Made by a program: the position numbers and the translations under genes
The notes under the pieces: generated by a model
What the model was told of the DNA's origin: nothing
Database searches by the model: none
The model's input: the letters and a program-made list of their open reading frames with translations, nothing else
In this document: piece after piece, positions 8,348 to 17,408 of the stretch
Layout: each line of letters opens with the position of its first letter
How positions within the stretch are numbered: position 1 is the first letter of the stretch
NCBI GenBank assembly: GCA_030550205.1
Contig: JAUQPS010000005.1
Coordinates: forward strand, 1 to 43,821
Direction: 5' to 3'
Source: a bacterium
GTDB lineage: Bacteria > Hydrothermota > Hydrothermia > LBFQ01 > DSFT01
DNA length: 43,821 nucleotides

Positions 8348-9252
8348 TTTTCAAATACAAATAAGTGTTCGTATTGAAGAAGAAGGAAATTAAGCTCTTT
8401 ACTTCTCTTTACCCATAAAGGTGTTGTTTTCATTCTATGCTGAATTTTTATTATATCCTCCTTTAATTTAAATCCTACTTCAAGAAAAACATTTAAAACC
8501 TTGAAAGATATCGGAATATGATATTTTTTCCTTCTTGTATCACCTATCAAAATAGCACAAAATTTATGTGGTTTCAGAACTCTATACATTTCCTTAGCAA
8601 CTTTTTTCATTTCTATGCAAAAATCTTCTACAGAATGTATTTTTGATAAATCTCCATCTATTTTGGAATTTGAATTTTTACTATAACCTATTATATCCAC
8701 ATATGGAGGATGGGCAGCAATAAAGTCAATAGATTCATTCTCTATCTTATCTAAATTTCGTGCATCGCCAACATAAACTTCTATTATTGGTTTTTTATCA
8801 TTTTCTAATAAGTTAGGAGGCATATCAAAATTTAATCTATCCAAGGTAAGTATTACCGCTTCATAATTAATATCTATACCAATAGCATTTCTTCTGAGGA
8901 GTTTTGCTTCTATTAAAGTTGTGCCCGAACCAACGAAAGGATCTAAAACCCAATCCCCCTCCTTAGTGTATCTTATAAGTAGATTTCTAACAACCTGAGG
9001 TGCCCAATTACCTCTATATTTTGAGTTGAGATAATGCGTTGCCCATTTACCTCTATTGGGAAAGGACCAGACATTGGTAGTTTCTAATTCAAAATGTTTT
9101 GGTTCGAATTCTTTTATTTTCCAATTTCTCCCAATTTCCAATTTCACATTTTCAACTATAACATAATTGCGATTTTTTAAAAATTCTTTATAGTTATTAT
9201 AATCAACTTTTGTCATAGATATAAAATTTTCTATTTTTTCAATTTCAATCAT
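8344..9252 (-). CDS. SAM-dependent DNA methyltransferase with DPFVGSGTT and HPPY motifs
   Basis: The 302-residue protein has the motif order of N4-cytosine/N6-adenine methyltransferases of the permuted type. A region resembling ATHYLNSKYRGNWAPQV near residue 71 leads into the SAM-binding VLDPFVGSGTT near residue 103, and the catalytic tetrapeptide HPPY (AAHPPYVDIIGYS) follows near residue 181. HPPY rather than DPPY or SPPY leaves the target base undecided; RNA methylation in the TRM11-like group is an alternative. A TAAAAT box ends 6 bases before the ATG, so it heads its own leaderless unit with the downstream partner gene (ATGA overlap). The pair looks like a compact restriction-modification module. 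Confidence 0.82.
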   Translation of the reverse strand: MIEIEKIENFISMTKVDYNNYKEFLKNRNYVIVENVKLEIGRNWKIKEFEPKHFELETTNVWSFPNRGKWATHYLNSKYRGNWAPQVVRNLLIRYTKEGDWVLDPFVGSGTTLIEAKLLRRNAIGIDINYEAVILTLDRLNFDMPPNLLENDKKPIIEVYVGDARNLDKIENESIDFIAAHPPYVDIIGYSKNSNSKIDGDLSKIHSVEDFCIEMKKVAKEMYRVLKPHKFCAILIGDTRRKKYHIPISFKVLNVFLEVGFKLKEDIIKIQHRMKTTPLWVKRSKELNFLLLQYEHLFVFEK

Positions 9253-9258
9253 TTTTAA

Positions 9259-9264
9259 ATTTTA
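9259..9264 (-). promoter_or_regulatory. -10 box of the second methyltransferase module
   Basis: The minus strand reads CCTTTAAAATTTAAAA then ATG: TAAAAT with a 6-base spacer to ATG 9252. No ribosome binding site fits between. Confidence 0.62.
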
Positions 9265-9280
9265 AAGGGGGAATAACCCT

Positions 9281-12133
9281 CTATTGTCCTTCCATCTCTT
9301 TTATAATTCTAAATTCAACTCTTCTATTTAATTGGTGCTCTTTTTCTGTTTTTGCTCCTTTTATAACTGGTTGAGTCCAACCATAACCTTTTGGAATTAA
9401 TCTATTAGGATCTATTCCTTTCTTTACAAGATAATCAACAACTGCATTTGCTCTTGCTTGGGTAAGTCTTATATTGTATTCATAACCACCTCTTTCATCA
9501 GCATGTCCTGCAACTTCTACAACAATTGTTGGATTTTCGGCTAAGAATTGATATATTGAATCTAAGACAGGATAAGATTCCTTTCTAATAGTAGCTTTAT
9601 TAAAGTCAAAGTAAATATTTCTAAATGTAAATACTTGTCCAACTTTTGTAAGTAAGAAATCCCTTCTATATTTTTCACCATTATTTAAACGAATATCGGC
9701 TATTCTTGGAGCATAATCCTTGGCTCTTACTTCAAAAACATAATCCCCTGCATCTAATTTTACATAATAACTATCTCCTTCAATTGTATTTATAACATTA
9801 TTTTCCTTCTTAATATCAATTTTTGCTTTTACTCTAAATCCTTTTTCTGCATCAAGAACAAGTCCATATATAATAGCAAATTTTGGTGTTAATGGAATCA
9901 CTATCCTGTTTCTTGAATCTCTTTCAATTTGAACAAATTCTGAATTTGGTATATATTCTTCTTTTTGAGCAATTACTTTATATAAACCTTTACCAAGTGA
10001 TGTTTCATATTTGCCACTATTATCAGTAATAGCTCTTGAAGTAGTATCTCCTTTTTCAGAAATTATTAAAATTTGAGCATTATTTAGATGCTCTCCTGTC
10101 ATCTTATCTATTACTTCAACAAGCAAATAACCAATATCGCTTCTTAAATAAACTTCCTTCGTTAAATCAACTCCTCCTTTCATCTCAAATACATCACTAT
10201 ATTGTGCATATCCTTCCTTATTTACAAGCAATTTATAATTTCCATCTTCAAGTTCTATACTTAATGTTTCACTTTGAACACTTGCAATAATGCTATCATT
10301 CTTTACTAATTTAATGTTTGCTAAAAGAGGTTGCTTAGTCTTTTCATCAAATACTTTAACAAAAAGCTTAGCAAATTTTGGAGACATTAAAATTTCCTTA
10401 TTAATACTATCTCCAATTTTTACATCCAAAACACTATAATAATCTTTATATCTATCTTTAAATGCTCTAATTTGTGCAGGACCTTCCTTTGCAAAAGCTT
10501 TTAAAATTCCACCATTATATTCATAAGAACTGTCATTTATTACAACTTTTACATTCTTTAATGTATCTCTACTAATACTATCAAGAACAACGATATTTAA
10601 AAGACCACCAGCAGGCATTAGTTTTATTATTTTTGTATTTATTGTTTTTGGTATAACTTCAATAGAATCAATTTTAGAAATATAATTTCTTGCCGAAACT
10701 TCAATTTTATATTTATCTGGTTCTAAATTTAAAGTTACTAATCCTTCGTAATTTGTGAATAATTTTCTCAAACTTTTTGTTCCTCTTAATATATTAACCT
10801 CAGCATTTGCTATAACTTTATTTGTTAAAGAATCTATAACTTTAATTTCAAGCTTTCCTTTAATTGGAGATTTAAAAGCACTTTCTAAATAAACTCTATG
10901 TCCCTTTGCAGAATAACTAAATCCTCTTGACCAATCCCATCCCATGTTTAATATCCAATAATTAAAATCAAGTCCTCCATTAAGTCCAAATTCAAATTTT
11001 TCTCTACCACCTAAGGAAATATAAAATCCAAGGGGTAAAAACTTGAAAATTTTATAAAATGCACTTGCTAAGAATTTTGGTTTTTTAGTAGATATAAAAC
11101 TTTCAGAAAATCCTTGAATATAAGCAAAATTAAATCCATATTTATTTGTTAAATCTCTATATCCAAAATCCAAGGCAAAAACAGGTGGAATTCTATAATT
11201 TTTTATAACATTTCTATTATAAATTGCATCATTTACAATTAAGCTTTTATTAGATGTATCTGCGAAGATAAGTCTTAAAACATTTATACTATCAAGCATT
11301 CCAATAAGTTGTAATTCAAATGCTTCTTCTGGCGAAATATATAATAAAAAGCTATCTGTTTTTACAAATTCAGCGGTTGTATCTGATGTTTTTTGATAAT
11401 AGCCCTTTATAACCCAAATACTATCTCTTTGAAAATCTGGTTTATAAAATGGAAATTTCCAATTATTTGAAAAGTTTATATTGGATAACAAATTTCTTAT
11501 ATTAAATCCTAAAAACCAACCTTTTCCTTTTGGCTCATATAAAAATCCTAAATCCGCAGATAATCCATCACCTCCTGCATAATATTTAATGTTTATTGTA
11601 TCAAAACTTGCCAAATAATGCTTAGCATTATCTAAATTTATATTGCTATTTACTTCTAAATATGGAGTTGTTTGTAAATAATTTAATCTTAACCCAAAAA
11701 TAACATCTTTATATCTATAAGCATAGCCTAAGAAGTATTGAATATAGCTTAAACTTTGAAGTTTGTCTATGGATAAGTCATAGATTTTATCTACTTGATT
11801 ATTAGCATTTAATAGAAATTCAATGGGGTCATTTGTTCTTGTAGCAAAGTAAGAACCACCAGAATTTTCAGCACCAAGATAAAATCCCTTATAATTTATA
11901 AAAACTGACAGATCACTATATCCCCATAAGAAAAAGTTTCTTCCATCTATCTCTGATAATAAATAGCTCTTATCATTATCAGTTATAAAGCTATTTACAT
12001 AAGTATTATATATGTTTAGATTTAACCAATTGTTCGTAATTTGGGCTTTTAGGTATGGAATAGAGAAGTAAAAGTTTGGGAAATATAAAAGTCCTGGATA
12101 AGCAGGATTAAAGTATGTTAAAATCACTAACAT
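9281..12133 (-). CDS. Large OmpA-family envelope protein with N-terminal barrel-like region and five Ig/carboxypeptidase-regulatory-like repeats
   Basis: This 950-residue protein has three parts. Residues 1 to about 430 are Tyr/Phe/Asn-rich with alternating hydrophobics, like the DUF5723/PorV-type outer-membrane barrels of FCB bacteria. Residues about 430-825 hold five successive modules of about 80 residues resembling carboxypeptidase regulatory domains, beginning around KLEIKVIDS, LLNIVVLDS, LFVKVFDE, LLVEVIDK and IYGLVLDA. The C-terminus is an OmpA-like peptidoglycan-binding domain (FDFNKATIR, then VAGHADERGGYEYN and LNRRVEF). It would anchor the outer membrane to the wall. The signal is very short (MLVILTYFNP). 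A Shine-Dalgarno GGAGGT lies 6 bases before the ATG, and it follows the lipoprotein gene by 11 bases, so it is an internal operon gene. Confidence 0.88.
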   Translation of the reverse strand: MLVILTYFNPAYPGLLYFPNFYFSIPYLKAQITNNWLNLNIYNTYVNSFITDNDKSYLLSEIDGRNFFLWGYSDLSVFINYKGFYLGAENSGGSYFATRTNDPIEFLLNANNQVDKIYDLSIDKLQSLSYIQYFLGYAYRYKDVIFGLRLNYLQTTPYLEVNSNINLDNAKHYLASFDTINIKYYAGGDGLSADLGFLYEPKGKGWFLGFNIRNLLSNINFSNNWKFPFYKPDFQRDSIWVIKGYYQKTSDTTAEFVKTDSFLLYISPEEAFELQLIGMLDSINVLRLIFADTSNKSLIVNDAIYNRNVIKNYRIPPVFALDFGYRDLTNKYGFNFAYIQGFSESFISTKKPKFLASAFYKIFKFLPLGFYISLGGREKFEFGLNGGLDFNYWILNMGWDWSRGFSYSAKGHRVYLESAFKSPIKGKLEIKVIDSLTNKVIANAEVNILRGTKSLRKLFTNYEGLVTLNLEPDKYKIEVSARNYISKIDSIEVIPKTINTKIIKLMPAGGLLNIVVLDSISRDTLKNVKVVINDSSYEYNGGILKAFAKEGPAQIRAFKDRYKDYYSVLDVKIGDSINKEILMSPKFAKLFVKVFDEKTKQPLLANIKLVKNDSIIASVQSETLSIELEDGNYKLLVNKEGYAQYSDVFEMKGGVDLTKEVYLRSDIGYLLVEVIDKMTGEHLNNAQILIISEKGDTTSRAITDNSGKYETSLGKGLYKVIAQKEEYIPNSEFVQIERDSRNRIVIPLTPKFAIIYGLVLDAEKGFRVKAKIDIKKENNVINTIEGDSYYVKLDAGDYVFEVRAKDYAPRIADIRLNNGEKYRRDFLLTKVGQVFTFRNIYFDFNKATIRKESYPVLDSIYQFLAENPTIVVEVAGHADERGGYEYNIRLTQARANAVVDYLVKKGIDPNRLIPKGYGWTQPVIKGAKTEKEHQLNRRVEFRIIKEMEGQ

Positions 12134-12144
12134 ATTCTACCTCC

Positions 12145-13209
12145 TTACTGGTTTATCCCTATAATTGCTTTAATATCTCCCCAAACTTCGAGGGAATCTT
12201 TGCTTCTAATATAAGCTCTTTCAGGATAGTTTGTATATATTGGAGCAATACCCAATAAAGATATTTTTAATTTTCCTCTTCTTTGATTATAGTAATTTAA
12301 TTGATTTGTATCTAAAACTACAATTATTGTATCATAAACGTAACCTGTTGAATAGCCTGTATTGGGGTCTTTTGGAGCACTCTTAAAGTATTCGTTTGTA
12401 ACAAAAATTGAATCATTTAACACTGTATCTTTAATCCAAACCTGAGATAAAATTTTTATAGGTAAGGAATGCCTTGTATAAAGTTCAACCCAAACTTTTT
12501 TAAATTTAATACCAGATGTTTCTGCTGATATTGGTTGATTTTGGTCAAATTCTTGTAGTTTATAAGCAATTACAGTATCGTATGCTTCAAAATGAGGAGG
12601 AACCCAAAATTGACCTATTGCGCTATCTAAGGTAGTTGTTAAGTTTGGATTTGAAGAGCTATTTGCAATAAAGTCCATATGAACAATTGTAGTCTCTGCT
12701 TTAATTCTAAATCCATCCTTTTCATAAATATATGGATTTGTCTTATAATTTCCAGGTGGAATTACAATATTTGGAATTATAAAGAAGTCCTGATTTCCAC
12801 TTTCTTTAAACAGAATAGTGATTTTTAAATATCCATATATTGTATCATTTAAAGTATTACTAAAATAAAGCTTAATTCTTGCTTTACAATCATTTATATA
12901 AACCTTATCATAACCTCTTATAATTTCCTTTGGTTTATTAAAATCTATTACAAATAGTGAAACGACTGTATCTGATGGTAAGCTTATAGTATCATTATAT
13001 CTTTTATCTTCCTCTATCCAATAAAACCAATTATCATCAATTCTTACAACCTTTAAGGAATCTTTGCCGGCAGATTTTCTTGCTATATCATATGCAGAAG
13101 AGATGGAGTCTCCAATTGGAAATCTTGGATATACATCCCAACTTGGTCCGGTTTCTGGTTTTTTTACATTACAAGCCAAGAGAGTTAAAAATATCAAAAG
13201 TTTTTTCAT
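12145..13209 (-). CDS. Lipoprotein of unknown function preceding the OmpA-like gene
   Basis: A 354-residue protein starts with a short lipoprotein signal (two Lys, a Leu/Ile/Phe core, LLAC with Cys at residue 13). The mature chain is rich in Asp, Ser, Thr and Tyr with repeated VSLFVID- and VWVELYT-like strands, suggesting beta-sandwich or extracellular-type domains. I do not recognise a family. It is followed after 11 bases by the OmpA mosaic gene, so the two probably form one envelope unit. A TATAAAAT box lies 11 bases before the ATG, in the 21-base gap after rlmI, suggesting its own promoter. Confidence 0.75.
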   Translation of the reverse strand: MKKLLIFLTLLACNVKKPETGPSWDVYPRFPIGDSISSAYDIARKSAGKDSLKVVRIDDNWFYWIEEDKRYNDTISLPSDTVVSLFVIDFNKPKEIIRGYDKVYINDCKARIKLYFSNTLNDTIYGYLKITILFKESGNQDFFIIPNIVIPPGNYKTNPYIYEKDGFRIKAETTIVHMDFIANSSSNPNLTTTLDSAIGQFWVPPHFEAYDTVIAYKLQEFDQNQPISAETSGIKFKKVWVELYTRHSLPIKILSQVWIKDTVLNDSIFVTNEYFKSAPKDPNTGYSTGYVYDTIIVVLDTNQLNYYNQRRGKLKISLLGIAPIYTNYPERAYIRSKDSLEVWGDIKAIIGINQ

Positions 13210-13220
13210 AACTATGGAAA

Positions 13221-13226
13221 ATTTTA
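13221..13226 (-). promoter_or_regulatory. -10 box of the lipoprotein/OmpA unit
   Basis: The minus strand reads GCTATAAAATTTTCCATAGTT then ATG: TATAAAAT with an 11-base spacer, in the 21-base gap after rlmI. Spacing is longer than at most sites, so a very short leader is possible. Confidence 0.5.
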
Positions 13227-13230
13227 TAGC

Positions 13231-14358
13231 TTATATTTTTCTTAATAAAAATCCTTTTAAATATAAGCTTTCAGAAAACTTTAAAGTCCAAGGATGGTCT
13301 TTTGATTGATATAAGGTTTCTAAAATAATAAAGTTTTCCTTTGAAACTTTTTTTATACTTTCTAATAAATGCTCTTCTTTTACATAGAATGAACAACTAA
13401 ATGTTGCTAAATATCCATTATCCTTTAATAAATTTATTGCTAATTTATGCATTCTATCATAAGCCCTTAATGCATTTTCAAGTTTTTCTTTGCTTTTTGT
13501 AAATGCAGGTGGGTCAAGAACTATAAAATCAAATTTTTTATTACAACTTTTTAAGTAATCAAATACATCCGAACATGCGATTTCATAACTTCCTAATATA
13601 TTATTTATTTTTAAATTCTCTTGAAGTATATTTAAAGCATCTTTTGAAATATCCAAAAATGTAACATTTACATTTTTTCTTAAAAAGTGAATTCCAAATC
13701 CTCCTACATAGCAAAATGCATCCAAAATTTCAAATCCATCTTTAACATAATTTAAAAGTTTTAAATAGTTTTCAGATTGGTCTAAAAATAATGAAGTTTT
13801 TTGACCTACAAAAAATTTAAAATTAACATCATTAATTTTTACAATGTAATTTTCAGGAATCTCACCATAAACTGTTCTATTTATATAAGGAAGTCCTTCT
13901 AATTTTCTTAGATGACCTGTGCTTTTTTCATGAATAAATAATGGATCAAATAATTCAATTAATGCTTTAATAATAAGCTCTTTTCTTACTTCTATTCCTA
14001 TGGAAAATACTTGAAAAACAAATCCATCTTGATATTTATCAATAATTAAACCAGGCATAAAATCTACTTCTGAATAAACAAGTCTAAATGAATTTTCAAA
14101 TCCTAAACTTTTGCGATAATCATAAGCTCTTTTCATTGTTCTCTTAATATATTCATAATCAAAGTCTTCTTCTTTAAATGAGAAAATTCTTAAATTTATT
14201 CTAGAATGTGGATTATAAAAAGCACTTCCTATGAATTTCCCACTCTTATGATATACAAAAACAACATCCCCAGGACCAGGACCACCTTCTCTACTTAAGA
14301 CCAAATCATCATAAACAATAGAATACTCTGGAAATGTTTTTATATAAACTTTCTTCAT
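13231..14358 (-). CDS. rlmI: 23S rRNA cytosine-5 methyltransferase, RlmI family
   Basis: From ATG 14358 the product has 375 residues: an N-terminal PUA-like domain (LVLSREGGPGPGDVV, then SRINLRIFSF), a linker, and a Rossmann methyltransferase with EILDAFCYVGGFGIHFL as SAM motif I, VLDPPAFTKSK as motif IV and a catalytic-region FSCSFYV. RlmI-type enzymes methylate C5 of a cytosine in 23S rRNA. The longest open frame runs 39 codons further upstream, but that extension would cross the whole efp promoter and part of the efp gene, and the MKKVYIKTF start is where homology-like sequence begins. A TAAAAT box lies 10 bases before this ATG. The gene diverges from efp across 39 bases. Confidence 0.9.
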   Translation of the reverse strand: MKKVYIKTFPEYSIVYDDLVLSREGGPGPGDVVFVYHKSGKFIGSAFYNPHSRINLRIFSFKEEDFDYEYIKRTMKRAYDYRKSLGFENSFRLVYSEVDFMPGLIIDKYQDGFVFQVFSIGIEVRKELIIKALIELFDPLFIHEKSTGHLRKLEGLPYINRTVYGEIPENYIVKINDVNFKFFVGQKTSLFLDQSENYLKLLNYVKDGFEILDAFCYVGGFGIHFLRKNVNVTFLDISKDALNILQENLKINNILGSYEIACSDVFDYLKSCNKKFDFIVLDPPAFTKSKEKLENALRAYDRMHKLAINLLKDNGYLATFSCSFYVKEEHLLESIKKVSKENFIILETLYQSKDHPWTLKFSESLYLKGFLLRKI

Positions 14359-14368
14359 AAATTTTGAA

Positions 14369-14374
14369 ATTTTA
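14369..14374 (-). promoter_or_regulatory. -10 box of rlmI
   Basis: The minus strand reads GGTATAAAATTTCAAAATTT then ATG 14358: TAAAAT with a 10-base spacer. A TTGAAA, possible -35, lies 16 bases upstream and overlaps the efp -10 region on the other strand. Confidence 0.58.
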
Positions 14375-14384
14375 TACCTTGCTT

Positions 14385-14390
14385 TAAAAT
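14385..14390 (+). promoter_or_regulatory. -10 box of efp
   Basis: GCTTTAAAATTTTCAAT then ATG: TAAAAT with a 7-base spacer. TTGAAA at 14364-14369 may be a -35 with a short 15-base spacer. The whole rlmI-efp gap is 39 bases. Confidence 0.68.
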
Positions 14391-14397
14391 TTTCAAT

Positions 14398-14958
14398 ATG
14401 GCGGAAATAAGAAAAGGAATTGCTATAAAATATAAAGATGAGCCTTATTTGGTCCTTGATTTTAAGCATGTTCATAAAGCAAATGATATTACTACTTATT
14501 CATTAAAAGTAAAACATTTAAAAACAGGCAATGTTTATAACTTATCTGTAAAGAGAGATGAACCAATTGAAGAAATAACACTTGAAAAGCATTCGGGTAT
14601 ATTTTCTTATAAGTTAAATGAAGATACTTATGTATTCTTTGATAATCAAACATATGAAGAAATTCACTTTAATAAACAAGATATTGAAAATAGTATAGAT
14701 TACTTAAAAGAAGGACTTGAAATTTTTATTTTATATATTGATGATAGACCAATAGGAATAGAATTACCGAATTTTGTAGAGCTTGAAGTTGTTGAAACAG
14801 AACCTAATTTTAAGGGTGATACAGTAGCAGGTGGTGGTAAGCCTGCAAAATTAGAAACAGGAAAAGTTATTAAAGTTCCATATTTTATTGAAGTTGGAGA
14901 TATTATAAAGGTAGATACAAGAGAAGATAAATATATTGAAAGGGTGGGAAGAAAGTGA
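14398..14958 (+). CDS. efp: Elongation factor P with an atypical tip loop
   Basis: The 186-residue protein has the normal EF-P length and three-domain layout: KOW-like N-terminal domain, then [14 protein letters not shown], and a C-terminal OB domain with [16 protein letters not shown] and [14 protein letters not shown] rescues ribosomes stalled at proline stretches. The loop that normally reads KPGKG, whose Lys (or Arg in another subfamily) is modified, reads HKAND here when aligned without gaps to the flanking LKTG, so Asn29 sits at the functional tip. No EpmA/EpmB/EarP gene is near. The ATG is 7 bases after a TAAAAT box, with no Shine-Dalgarno. GTGA overlap joins it to accB. Confidence 0.95.
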   Translation: MAEIRKGIAIKYKDEPYLVLDFKHVHKANDITTYSLKVKHLKTGNVYNLSVKRDEPIEEITLEKHSGIFSYKLNEDTYVFFDNQTYEEIHFNKQDIENSIDYLKEGLEIFILYIDDRPIGIELPNFVELEVVETEPNFKGDTVAGGGKPAKLETGKVIKVPYFIEVGDIIKVDTREDKYIERVGRK

Positions 14959-15425
14959 AACTTAAAGATATTGTTAGGATTATAAAAATTTTTAGAAGGA
15001 GTGGATTAAGTGAGCTTGAAATTGAAATGGAAAATCCAAAATTTAGAATAAAATTATCAAAAAATAATCAAGTTCAAATTCCCGTTATATCAAGTCCAAT
15101 TACAACTTCTCCTGTTATAGAACAAAAAATTGAACAAAAAATAGAAAAAGAAGAAAAAAGAGTAGAGGAGAAAAAGGAAAATATCCATATAATTAGATCT
15201 CCATTAGTTGGAACATTTTATAGAGCACCTTCACCAGGGGCAGAACCTTATGTGAAAGAAGGAGATTTTGTAAAAAAAGGACAAGTATTATGTATTATTG
15301 AAGCTATGAAAGTTATGAATGAGATTGAAAGTGATGTGGATGGTATTGTTGAAAGGATATTAGTTGAAAATGGAAAGCCTGTTGAATATGGGCAAGAATT
15401 ATTTTGGATTAAAATAAACACTTGA
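14955..15425 (+). CDS. accB: Biotin carboxyl carrier protein of acetyl-CoA carboxylase
   Basis: This 156-residue protein carries biotin for acetyl-CoA carboxylase, the first step of fatty-acid synthesis. An N-terminal region of about 40 residues is followed by a Glu/Lys/Pro-rich flexible linker and a biotinyl domain with the biotinylation motif [12 protein letters not shown], whose first Lys is the attachment site; [15 protein letters not shown] precedes it, as in bacterial AccB. It begins at a GTG overlapping the efp stop (GTGA), and its own stop overlaps the next gene (TTGA). The usual neighbour accC is not here; the gene that follows is a VWA-like membrane protein. Confidence 0.95.
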   Translation: MKLKDIVRIIKIFRRSGLSELEIEMENPKFRIKLSKNNQVQIPVISSPITTSPVIEQKIEQKIEKEEKRVEEKKENIHIIRSPLVGTFYRAPSPGAEPYVKEGDFVKKGQVLCIIEAMKVMNEIESDVDGIVERILVENGKPVEYGQELFWIKINT

Positions 15426-16897
15426 AAATTTTAACCTTTATTTTAATCACAATTATTATTCTATTTTTTACAAAACCATTATTTTCAAAAATTATAAGAA
15501 TGCTTGCAATTATTCTTTTGAGTATAATTATCATAAATCCAAAAATTACTACATATGAAGAAAATAAAAAAATTGCAATTGTTTTTGACCTTTCAAAAAG
15601 TTCAAGTTGGCTTTTAGATTTTTATAAAAGCATAGATACAAAGAATTTTGATAAATTTGAGCTTGGAGATAGTATTTATAAATTCAAAAGCCTTGATTTT
15701 AAATATAACATTACAAACTTAAATGCTTTAAGTTATTTAAAAAATTATGAAAAAATCGTATATATAGGAGATGGTTGGCACAATTATCCACAAGAAATTG
15801 ATTATAACAATTTCAATATCCCAATTTATGTAATTTATCCAAATATAAAGATAGAACAAATATCAATTAAGAATGTTATTTATCCTAAAAGTGTTTTTCC
15901 AAATGAGTTATTTCAAACTTATTTTGAAATTTTTTCAAATAAAGATACAACTATAAATATTGAAATTTCCCTTGATACTTCAAGAATTTCAAAAAATCTA
16001 AAAATTAATAAGGGTTTAAATTCATATACATTTTTATTAAAATCACCAGGTCAAGAAGGGTATTATAAGATAAATGTGAAATTTCTTAATAGACAGAAGG
16101 CTTATGCTTTGAATGTAAAGGAAATTCCTAATAAAATTTTAATTAATGTTTATAAAGTTACACCTGAAATTGGATTATTAAATAGAGCTTTGAAGGAAAT
16201 GGGATATGAAGTAATTTTAAATTTAAAAGGTGAAAAAATAAATAAAGAATTTATTTTGACAATTGGTTATGGTAAAGATAATGGAGAAGATTTGATATTT
16301 TTAGATAACAAAGATATAAATTTTAAATGGGATGAAAGAATTAATCAAATTAGTGGAATTTATAAAAATAGAGTTTTTGTTTTATCAAGTGAGCTTTGGA
16401 AAAGGGGAAGATATGAATTTAATGAATATAAAAATGTTATTCTTCCTATTATAAATACCGCAATAAATTTAAAGCCTATGATTAGTGTAAATTATAATGT
16501 TTTTTTCAATAAGGTTTATATGAGAATTTCTTCAAATAATCCAGATGTTAAATTTTACGCTAAAAATAAAGAAATTCCAAATTATTATGTATTTGAAATA
16601 AAAAAGGAAGAGACTTTACAAATTTTAGGGATTTTAAATAATAGGAAAGTTTATCAAAAGCAATTTATTTTAAAACCAGATACATTAAGTCTTGAAAATG
16701 AAGAAGGCATTGATAGTTTAACACTTTCAAGTATTGTAAATAAAACAGGTGGAAAGTTTATAAAAAGTTTAAATGAGATTGAGATTGAAAAGAGAAAAGT
16801 TGAAAAAGAAATTTTTAATAATTTATTTTGGGGTTTTCTTGTAATTTTTTTACTTTTAATTGATTTTACATTAAGGAGAATATTCGGTTTTAGATAA
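15422..16897 (+). CDS. Membrane-anchored VWA-like protein
   Basis: The 491-residue protein starts with two membrane segments (residues about 2-18 and 25-40) and ends with one ([13 protein letters not shown]), framing an exported domain of over 400 residues. Residues 52-61 read [10 protein letters not shown], an intact DxSxS metal-ion-dependent adhesion site beginning at Asp56, as in von Willebrand factor A domains. Overall layout resembles BatA/BatB-like or 'glutamine amidotransferase-like' membrane VWA proteins of FCB bacteria; the function is not established. It starts with TTG, overlapping the accB stop as TTGA, so it is translationally coupled. Its end overlaps the convergent hpt gene by 27 bases. 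Confidence 0.7.
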   Translation: MKILTFILITIIILFFTKPLFSKIIRMLAIILLSIIIINPKITTYEENKKIAIVFDLSKSSSWLLDFYKSIDTKNFDKFELGDSIYKFKSLDFKYNITNLNALSYLKNYEKIVYIGDGWHNYPQEIDYNNFNIPIYVIYPNIKIEQISIKNVIYPKSVFPNELFQTYFEIFSNKDTTINIEISLDTSRISKNLKINKGLNSYTFLLKSPGQEGYYKINVKFLNRQKAYALNVKEIPNKILINVYKVTPEIGLLNRALKEMGYEVILNLKGEKINKEFILTIGYGKDNGEDLIFLDNKDINFKWDERINQISGIYKNRVFVLSSELWKRGRYEFNEYKNVILPIINTAINLKPMISVNYNVFFNKVYMRISSNNPDVKFYAKNKEIPNYYVFEIKKEETLQILGILNNRKVYQKQFILKPDTLSLENEEGIDSLTLSSIVNKTGGKFIKSLNEIEIEKRKVEKEIFNNLFWGFLVIFLLLIDFTLRRIFGFR

Positions 16898-17395
16898 TTC
16901 TCTTACATAAGGTAAATATCTAAATTTTTCAGCAAAATCTAATCCATAACCTACCAAAAACTTATCAGGAACAACAAAACCTACATAATCCGCTTTAATA
17001 TCTACTTTCCTTCTTTCTATTTTATCAAGTAATACTGCAATTTTTAAGGATTTAGGATTTCTTGCTAAAAATAATTCTTTAATATATTTTAGGGTTAATC
17101 CTGTATCAAGAATATCTTCAACAATAATAACATCCTTATTTGCAATATCAATACTTGTATCAAGCTCAATCCTTACAATTCCTGAACTTTCCGTAGATTT
17201 ACCATATGATGAAACTTTTATAAAATCAATTTCACAATTTACTTTCAATTCTCTTACTAAATCTGCCAAAAATATAAAAGCCCCCTTTAACACCCCTATC
17301 AATACTAATTCCTTACTATCCTTATAATCCTCTGATATTCTTTGAGCAATTTCCTTAACTTTTTCCTTTATCTCTTGCTCACTTATGATGAACAT
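16871..17395 (-). CDS. hpt: Hypoxanthine(-guanine) phosphoribosyltransferase
   Basis: The 174-residue protein fits type I purine phosphoribosyltransferases of the HPRT group. The PRPP-binding motif is VIIVEDILDTGLTL near residues 90-104. LIGVLKGAFIFLADLVREL near residues 32-50 and DFIKVSSYG near residue 59 are also family blocks, and the C-terminal PDKFLVGYGLDFAEKFRYLPYV contains the purine-binding end. It salvages hypoxanthine and guanine to IMP and GMP. The ATG is 7 bases after a TAAAAT box that also contains the khtT-like stop codon. The 3' end overlaps the convergent VWA gene by 27 bases. Confidence 0.95.
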   Translation of the reverse strand: MFIISEQEIKEKVKEIAQRISEDYKDSKELVLIGVLKGAFIFLADLVRELKVNCEIDFIKVSSYGKSTESSGIVRIELDTSIDIANKDVIIVEDILDTGLTLKYIKELFLARNPKSLKIAVLLDKIERRKVDIKADYVGFVVPDKFLVGYGLDFAEKFRYLPYVRELSKTEYSP

Positions 17396-17402
17396 AATGA
17401 AA

Positions 17403-17408
17403 ATTTTA
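17403..17408 (-). promoter_or_regulatory. -10 box of hpt, containing the khtT-like stop codon
   Basis: The minus strand reads AGTTTAAAATTTTCATT then ATG 17395, a 7-base spacer. The TAA of the box (17406-17408) is the stop codon of the preceding gene. Confidence 0.66.

Noticed and set aside
14359-14475. Longer rlmI frame starting at 14475
   Set aside because: The 39-codon extension would run across the efp promoter and into efp, and has no recognisable sequence; ATG 14358 has a -10 box and begins the PUA-like domain.
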